This document shows positions 62,391-64,000 of a stretch of DNA of 64,000 nucleotides, piece after piece (position 1 is the first letter of the stretch; each line of letters opens with the position of its first letter). The notes below the pieces were generated by a model. It did no database searches. It was not told where the DNA came from and saw only the letters and a program-made list of their open reading frames with translations. The stretch lies in assembly GCF_001667885.1 (NCBI RefSeq), contig NZ_LZJW01000062.1, positions 37,827 through 101,826 of the forward strand, read 5' to 3'. This DNA comes from Mycobacterium scrofulaceum (GTDB lineage: Bacteria > Actinomycetota > Actinomycetes > Mycobacteriales > Mycobacteriaceae). A program made the translations under genes and the position numbers.

Positions 62391-62408
62391 GGATAGGGTT
62401 TCCTATCC
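62391..62408. promoter_or_regulatory. Inverted repeat, candidate operator of the DMT operon
   Basis: GGATAGG-GTTT-CCTATCC is a perfect 7-bp dyad with a 4-bp spacer. It lies 103-120 bp upstream of the small membrane gene start. No local regulator gene is visible. Confidence 0.55.
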
Positions 62409-62520
62409 ATTTAGCAAGCATTCGCGTGATCGGGTGCGCCAGCGTCGGTTGAGGCACCAGCCCTGAAGTCGTTTCGAGTGCTGTCATCACGCAGCATCGG
62501 GCCTGATCGGCCAGACGATC

Positions 62521-62542
62521 GGAGGAGATCTCGCTCTCCTCC
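62521..62542. terminator. Hairpin after the SnoaL-like gene
   Basis: GGAGGAGA and TCTCCTCC pair over 8 bp around a 6-nt loop. It lies about 170 bp beyond the stop of the minus-strand gene at 62713. There is no T-run, so termination is uncertain. Confidence 0.4.
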
Positions 62543-62712
62543 GCCGTAACCGAAATACTGGAACGCGTTAGCCCAACCCGCTACGGCGACAACGTGTTTG
62601 GGCGCGCCGAACCGTTTCTCAGTCTGGCGACCCCAGCCCTGAACGTTCCGCTTGGTCAGTTCTGGCGGGGTGCTTGTGCGCTCACCAGGAGTGGAATGAG
62701 TGGACGAGTCTG

Positions 62713-63171
62713 CTAGACCAAGCTAGTCGCATCAAAGACCCAGCTGGTGTCCGCGTTCGCGAGGTTCTCGAAGTGGTTCGGGGGAGCGAAGGCCACCAAC
62801 GAGTTCATGTCCCAATAGTCTTTCCAGACGGTGATCTTGCCGTCGGCGACCTTGTGGACGGTCACGAATCTCAGCACGCCTTGCTCGCCCGTCGCGAACG
62901 TCCACGTCTCGGAGTGCTCGTAGAGCACGTCGGAACCGTTGGACACCAGCACGCCGTCGTGGTTCTCGTAACCGGCCAGCGGCTCGAGGCCCATCTTCAG
63001 CCGCTTGACGATGTCTTCGGGTCCGCGCGCCGACAACGCGGGCACCGGCATGTCGACGTAGAGGCAGTCATCGGACAGGAACGTCTTGACCGCCTCCCAG
63101 TCCCGCCGCGAGAGCGCCTGCCATAGCCCGAGTACGACATCCTCGACCGAGATCATAGATACGTCTGTCAT
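62713..63171 (-). CDS. SnoaL/LEH-fold protein
   Basis: A 152-residue protein of the NTF2-like fold, close to limonene-epoxide hydrolases (EphG-like). Shared blocks are LWQALSRRDWEAVKTFLSDD, VDMPVPALSARGPEDIVKRL and the end ADGKITVWKDYWDMNSLVAF. The usual LEH catalytic residues (Arg and Asp of LTERxD) are at LYEHSE, so Arg is His and Asp is Glu; only the last Asp (KDYWD) is clear. It may be a non-hydrolytic member or a variant hydrolase. The ATG at 63169-63171 fits the family start; an in-frame ATG five codons in is possible. It lies 47 bp downstream of the P450 gene. Confidence 0.78.
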   Translation of the reverse strand: MTDVSMISVEDVVLGLWQALSRRDWEAVKTFLSDDCLYVDMPVPALSARGPEDIVKRLKMGLEPLAGYENHDGVLVSNGSDVLYEHSETWTFATGEQGVLRFVTVHKVADGKITVWKDYWDMNSLVAFAPPNHFENLANADTSWVFDATSLV

Positions 63172-63218
63172 AGCGCCAATAAACGCGGTTGCCGGACGAG
63201 TGTCAACACCGCGGATCC

Positions 63219-64000
63219 CTAGCCGTCGACGCGAGCCATCGACCGCGCCGGCCCGAGCGCCACTGGCAGGGACGACCAGCCCCGCAGCACGCGGGTGGCG
63301 CGCCTGCTGCCCGCGCCAGCCGCGCGCACCTCGGGGAAGCGATCGAAGAACGTGCGCAGCCCGACTTCGCCCTCCGCGCGCGCCAGGGCGGCACCCAGGC
63401 AGAAGTGCCGACCCCCCGAGAACGCGAGATGCCTTCCGGCGTTGGCCCGTTCGATGTCGAAACGGTGCGGATCGTCGAAGACGGACGGGTCGCGGTTGGC
63501 GGCGGCCAGATAGACGAGCACCAGGTCGCCCCGACGCGGCCGCTGGCCGGCCAGCTCGACGTCGCGCAACGCCACCCGCGCGGTCAGCTGCACCGGCGAC
63601 TCCAGCCGCAGGATCTCTTCGACCGCGTTGGGCCATAGCTCCGGGCGCCGGCGCAGGGCATCGAGGCGGTCGGGGGCATCCAGCAGCATGCGAATCCCGT
63701 TGCCCAGCAGGTTGACCGTGGTCTCGAATCCGGCCGCCAACACCAGCCCGGCGATCGCCCGAAGCTCGTCCTCGTCGAGATACGTTTCCGCGGAGCCACT
63801 TTCGGCCATCTGAATCAGCTGGCTCATCAGATTGTCGCTCGGGTCCCGCCGCAAGCGGCGCAGATGCTCGTCGAGCCAGGAGCTGAAACCGGCCAACCCT
63901 CGCTGCACGCTGCGGTATTGCCGCCAGGTCAGCCCGATGTCGAGGCTCGGTGCGGCGAGTTCACCGAACTCCAGCACGCGGGGCCGGTCTCGCTCGGGCA
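63219..64000 (-). CDS. cyp140: Cytochrome P450 (Cyp140-like), C-terminal part; N terminus beyond window
   Basis: About 260 C-terminal residues of a P450 are visible. The haem loop is FSGGRHFCLG (FxxGxxxCxG), the I-helix AGLVLAAGFETTVNLLGN carries the acid/alcohol pair (ET), and EEILRLESP is the ExxR motif. The first visible residues, PERDRPRVLEFGEL, suit the middle of the protein. It is placed as Cyp140 because Rv1880c lies next to Rv1879 in H37Rv. The substrate is unknown. The gene continues past 64000. Confidence 0.85.
   Translation of the reverse strand, partial: PERDRPRVLEFGELAAPSLDIGLTWRQYRSVQRGLAGFSSWLDEHLRRLRRDPSDNLMSQLIQMAESGSAETYLDEDELRAIAGLVLAAGFETTVNLLGNGIRMLLDAPDRLDALRRRPELWPNAVEEILRLESPVQLTARVALRDVELAGQRPRRGDLVLVYLAAANRDPSVFDDPHRFDIERANAGRHLAFSGGRHFCLGAALARAEGEVGLRTFFDRFPEVRAAGAGSRRATRVLRGWSSLPVALGPARSMARVDG

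Larger units (their letters stand above)
62289..62712. other. 424-bp gene-free stretch
   Basis: Between the small-membrane-protein gene and the SnoaL-like gene I see no convincing gene. It holds a perfect inverted repeat (62391-62408), a hairpin (62521-62542) and short open frames without ribosome-binding sites. The promoter of the DMT operon should lie in the left part. Confidence 0.6.

Noticed and set aside
62278..62490. 70-codon minus-strand frame before the small membrane gene
   Set aside because: It overlaps the start of the 63-residue gene in another phase and has no ribosome-binding site or family.

Overview
The window is a high-GC actinobacterial chromosome segment. Gene order and protein sequence place it in a slow-growing non-tuberculous Mycobacterium, most likely the M. 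avium complex or a close relative. From memory of the M. tuberculosis H37Rv map, the order follows Rv1837c (glcB) through Rv1841c/42c, guaB1, gnd1, the Rv1845c/blaI pair, Rv1847, ndh, Rv1855c/56c, modABC, apa, Rv1861, adhA, Rv1863c, Rv1865c, Rv1866-68, lldD2, Rv1873-75, bfrA, Rv1877, glnA3, Rv1879 and cyp140. The strain differs from H37Rv by several insertions, by an intact oxyR and a lon gene, and by having no urease operon at the Rv1847/ndh junction. Species assignment is inference; no rRNA or tRNA gene was found to confirm it.

Layout: 1-8.9 kb is mostly minus-strand housekeeping (malate synthase, two CNNM/CorC membrane proteins, GuaB1, 6-phosphogluconate dehydrogenase, the M56 peptidase/BlaI pair), interrupted by a stand-alone mbtK with its own IdeR box. 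At 8.9-9.2 kb, a sigA-like promoter overlapped by an IdeR box precedes a ~100-nt unit ending in a strong hairpin. Position and design match the iron-sparing small RNA MrsI. At 9.8-19.2 kb come ndh, F420/SDR redox genes and the molybdate transporter, whose modA is separated from modBC by a convergent adenylate cyclase-ATPase gene. At 19.3-30 kb lie apa, adhA, a phosphoketolase not expected here from H37Rv, short-chain dehydrogenase, acetyltransferase, secreted phosphoesterase and a second UppP-like phosphatase. At 30.2-36.4 kb is the Rv1866-68 cluster. At 36.4-46 kb are small minus-strand genes, Lon protease with a HAIR-like motif, a large LuxR-type regulator and lldD2.

From 46 to 64 kb the theme is redox and iron: a GH13 enzyme, ahpD, ahpC and divergent intact oxyR with a dyad operator centred on the oxyR start codon; Rv1874/75 homologues; an enoyl-CoA hydratase; bfd and divergent bfrA sharing tandem IdeR boxes; the Rv1877-type exporter with a winged-helix-like tail; then the glnA3/amidohydrolase pair (the two halves of a FluG-like protein), an acyltransferase/SRPBCC pair, a DMT-type membrane operon, a SnoaL/LEH-fold protein and the start of a P450 gene cut by the right edge.

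Three IdeR-box loci in one window cover iron acquisition (mbtK), iron sparing (MrsI-like RNA) and iron storage/release (bfrA, bfd). The glcB and cyp140 genes are truncated by the window edges. No prophage, insertion sequence, CRISPR array, rRNA or tRNA gene was recognised.
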